Assembly: GCA_903821635.1 (NCBI GenBank)
Contig: CAIJLV010000077.1
Location: forward strand, 1-56,360
Direction of reading: 5' to 3'
From: an uncultured Verrucomicrobiota bacterium
GTDB taxonomy: Bacteria; Verrucomicrobiota; Verrucomicrobiia; Limisphaerales; UBA9464
Length of the DNA: 56,360 nucleotides
Shown: positions 54,704 to 56,360 of the stretch, piece by piece
Numbering within the stretch: position 1 is the first letter of the stretch
Layout of the letters: each line of letters starts with the position of its first letter
Program-made: the position numbers and the translations under genes
The notes under the pieces: model-generated
What the model was told of the DNA's origin: nothing
Seen by the model: only the letters and a program-made list of their open reading frames with translations
Database searches by the model: none

Positions 54704-54878
54704 CCCGTCCCGCCAACACCGACCGCCAGCCCCGGAATCCCAGGCCGCGACTCGGTCAACCCCAGCGCTTACTTCACAGGGCTGGAATCACCCACGCAAA
54801 ATTCTGCTACCTCCGCCCCGCGACCGGGTGATTATGCCGCCACTTCGCGACACCAATCACCGCTAACCAAACACGACC

Positions 54879-55949
54879 ATGGGCCTGATGGATTACCTCA
54901 AGACGCAGTTCCTCGAAATCATCCAGTGGGAAGACGATTCCCGCGACACGCTGAGTTGGCGTTTCCCTGACGAAGACAAGGAAATCAAGCGCGGCGCCCA
55001 ACTCATCGTCCGCGAGTCACAGACGGTTCAATTCCTCTACCTCGGCCAATTCGGGGACACCTTTGCCCCCGGCAAACACACGCTGGCGACCGACAACATC
55101 CCCGTCCTCAGCACGCTCAAGGGCTGGAAATACGGCTTTGAAAGCCCCTTCAAGGCCGACGTCTATTTCGTCAACACCCGGCTCTTCACCGGCAACAAGT
55201 GGGGCACGCAAAACCCCATCATGCTGCGCGATGCGGACTTCGGCATCGTGCGCGCCCGGGCCTTCGGCACCTACGACTTCAAGATCGCCGACGTGAAGAC
55301 CTTCCTGAAGGAGGTCGCCGGCACCGACCACCAGTTCCGGTTGGATGAATTCGCCGACACCATGCGCTCGCGCCTAGTCAGCGCGTTCACGGACGCCCTC
55401 GCGTCGTCCCGCGTGCCCGTGCTCGACTTGGCCACGCGCTACAGCGAACTCGGCGACGCACTACTGCCGGTGCTGAACCCGATCCTGCTCCAGAAATACG
55501 GCCTCGAACTCGGCAGCTTCATCATCGAGAACGTCAGCGTCCCGCCCGAGGTCGAGCAGGCCATCGACAAGCGCTCCAGCATGGCCGCGATCGGCAACCT
55601 GAACGACTACGTGAAGTTCCAAATGGCCGAAGCCCTCGCGAAAGGCGACGGCGGCGGCACTGCGGCCGGGGCGGCCCAACTCGGCGCCGGCTTGGCGATG
55701 GGCCAGCAGATCGCCGCCGCGCTCTCCGCTCAACAGACCACTCCGGTCGCCGCTCCGCCGCCGCTCCCGACGGCCGCGGCCGCGCCGGCCTTGCCCGAAC
55801 TGCTTTCGCCGGCTGACGCCGCCAAAGCCCTCGGCGTGGCCGAAACCGACGTGCTCGCCGCGCTCACCGACGGTTCGCTCAAAGGCAAGAAGATCGGCTC
55901 CGCCTGGCGCATCACGCGCGGGGCGCTGGAGGAGTTTTTGAAGAGCTAA
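54879..55949 (+). CDS. SPFH (YdjI-like) protein with excisionase-type HTH tail
   Basis: A 356-residue protein. Residues about 1-230 form a YdjI/virion-core-like SPFH domain (MGLMDYLKTQFLEIIQWEDD, LRDADFGIVRARAFGTYDFK, ENVSVPPEVEQAIDKRSSM). A Gly/Ala/Pro-rich linker (about 255-305) leads to a C-terminal helix-turn-helix of the MerR/excisionase (HTH_17) type: LLSPADAAKALGVAETDVLAAL, then GSLKGKKIGSAWRIT and RGALEEFLKS. YdjI proteins usually end in a zinc ribbon or GYF-like domain. Possible roles in membrane stress are known for SPFH relatives; what the HTH-like tail binds is unknown. Confidence 0.88.
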   Translation: MGLMDYLKTQFLEIIQWEDDSRDTLSWRFPDEDKEIKRGAQLIVRESQTVQFLYLGQFGDTFAPGKHTLATDNIPVLSTLKGWKYGFESPFKADVYFVNTRLFTGNKWGTQNPIMLRDADFGIVRARAFGTYDFKIADVKTFLKEVAGTDHQFRLDEFADTMRSRLVSAFTDALASSRVPVLDLATRYSELGDALLPVLNPILLQKYGLELGSFIIENVSVPPEVEQAIDKRSSMAAIGNLNDYVKFQMAEALAKGDGGGTAAGAAQLGAGLAMGQQIAAALSAQQTTPVAAPPPLPTAAAAPALPELLSPADAAKALGVAETDVLAALTDGSLKGKKIGSAWRITRGALEEFLKS

Positions 55950-56066
55950 GACTATTTCGAACTCCACGTTCACCAACTCACAGCAATGCGAGAACCTGCG
56001 GACTATATGGGACTAAATTTCGGTCCGCACGCAGTGTTCTAATTGGCCTCACTCACATCAAATCAG

Positions 56067-56243
56067 ATGAAAACCCTTTTCAAGAACCTACTCCAGCGAG
56101 TCAAACATGGCGAAGCCGATGCAGAGTTTATCGAGGAAGTTCGGCATGCCCTTAAGGACGGGATCTTGACGGACGATGAACGCTTCTGGCTCCTAGAGCG
56201 ACACGCGGATCTGAAGGCAGGTGACGTGACCTCGCCAAACTGA
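56067..56243 (+). CDS. Small hypothetical protein, possibly truncated by the IS element
   Basis: A 58-residue reading frame (MKTLFKNLLQRVKHGEADAEF, then EEVRHALKDGILTDDERFWLLERHADLKAG). ATG 56067 is chosen; TTG 56043 is an alternative. The charged, helical sequence has a GILTDDE turn reminiscent of TerB-like or other helical domains, without a secure match. Its stop codon TGA (56241-56243) coincides with the apparent first bases of the IS3-family element, so the native C-terminus may be longer and lost. Confidence 0.55.
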   Translation: MKTLFKNLLQRVKHGEADAEFIEEVRHALKDGILTDDERFWLLERHADLKAGDVTSPN

Positions 56244-56360
56244 GCCGGGAGGAGTGAGAGTCTGGGCCGAAGAAAGGACCAGACGATGAAAGGCAAGCGA
56301 CACACGACGGAGGAGAAGATTCGGATCCTGCGGGAAGTGGACGGAGGAAGATCGATCCGG
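56241..56360 (+). mobile_element. IS3-family insertion sequence, left end (runs off window)
   Basis: The start is inferred from TGAGCCGGGAGGAGTGAGAG at 56241-56260, which begins with the TGA characteristic of IS3-family termini and precedes an OrfA start by 45 bases. The right end and target-site duplication lie outside the window, so the exact boundary is unconfirmed. Confidence 0.65.
56286..56360 (+). CDS. IS3-family transposase OrfA, N-terminal fragment (3' truncated by window)
   Basis: Only 25 codons are visible: MKGKRHTTEEKIRILREVDG, then GRSIR. This is the N-terminal helix of the HTH domain of IS3-type OrfA proteins, which bind the element ends. The rest of OrfA and the DDE-bearing OrfB would lie beyond the window. 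Annotated with moderate confidence because the visible part is short but characteristic. Confidence 0.78.
   Translation, partial: MKGKRHTTEEKIRILREVDGGRSIR

Noticed and set aside
1..56360. CRISPR array, prophage or complete known defence system
   Set aside because: No regular direct repeats with spacers, no phage structural or integrase genes, and no recognised restriction-modification or other defence set were seen. Only the NTase pair is defence-like.

Overview
The window is a GC-rich, gene-dense chromosomal segment that most likely comes from a Verrucomicrobiota bacterium, probably the Pedosphaera/Limisphaera side of the phylum. This placement is inference from gene families. It rests on a 52-residue Chlamydiae/Verrucomicrobia-type small basic protein (15284-15442), a haem-bearing DUF1549/DUF1553 protein paired with a Tat-exported DUF1501 protein (6944-11551), a PVC-type membrane-bound dehydrogenase (34253-37594), a pseudopilin with a C-terminal DG motif (52674-53450), and a remnant of the RHS/YD-repeat proteins typical of this phylum (about 45235-45545). 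No 16S rRNA or tRNA gene was seen.

Layout. 1-768: 3' end of aconitase. 831-4538: large orphan hybrid histidine kinase. 4612-6799: 2Fe-2S ferredoxin, a lepB/NTF2-like pair, and an exported superoxide dismutase. 6944-13344: PSCyt/DUF1549/DUF1553, DUF1501, SDR and ROK genes on one strand, a likely carbohydrate-degradation unit. 13399-16085 (minus): SH3-domain protein, pseudouridine synthase, small basic protein, Spx/ArsC-like protein. 16249-21227 (minus): sulfate assimilation (DUF2061, cysH, cysD, cysN), interrupted between cysD and cysN by three unrelated tightly packed genes. 21329-23734: AhpC-type peroxiredoxin and sulfite reductase. 24096-30210: argG, a thioredoxin/haem/PDZ protein, gnd, an ABC ATPase and a sugar nucleotidyltransferase. 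30284-30704: RNase P RNA on the minus strand. 30889-34027: flavin-dependent-halogenase-like protein, glycosyltransferase and hotdog thioesterase. 34253-41148: SGNH/PVC dehydrogenase/cytochrome c fusion, aldo-keto reductase, OPT transporter. 41484-45155: two-subunit pyruvate:ferredoxin oxidoreductase. 45235-48958: RHS remnant, CotH-type kinase and a divergent sialidase-like propeller. 49151-52296 (minus): M16 protease, trxB, fdhD. 52674-56243: pseudopilin, two small exported or anchored unknowns, an SPFH protein with an excisionase-like tail, and a small ORF whose stop codon lies at the apparent left end of an IS3-family element that runs off the window.

How the genes work together. The core is ordinary metabolism: TCA cycle, pentose phosphate pathway, arginine synthesis, PFOR/ferredoxin electron transfer, and sulfate to sulfide through CysDN, CysH and CysI. 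Added to it are envelope proteins typical of PVC bacteria that degrade complex polysaccharides. Oxidative-stress and thiol functions recur (SOD, AhpC, TrxB, exported thioredoxin-fold protein). Several strong intrinsic terminators mark transcription-unit ends, for example at 788-822, 21957-21992, 26865-26895 and 54670-54703.

The most unusual items are the three-gene cassette inside the cys operon, the halogenase-like locus with a 14-bp palindrome over its start codon, the SPFH/excisionase-domain fusion, and the SGNH/dehydrogenase/cytochrome fusion whose hydrolase block I lacks the nucleophile. I did not find a clear CRISPR array, prophage or complete known defence system.
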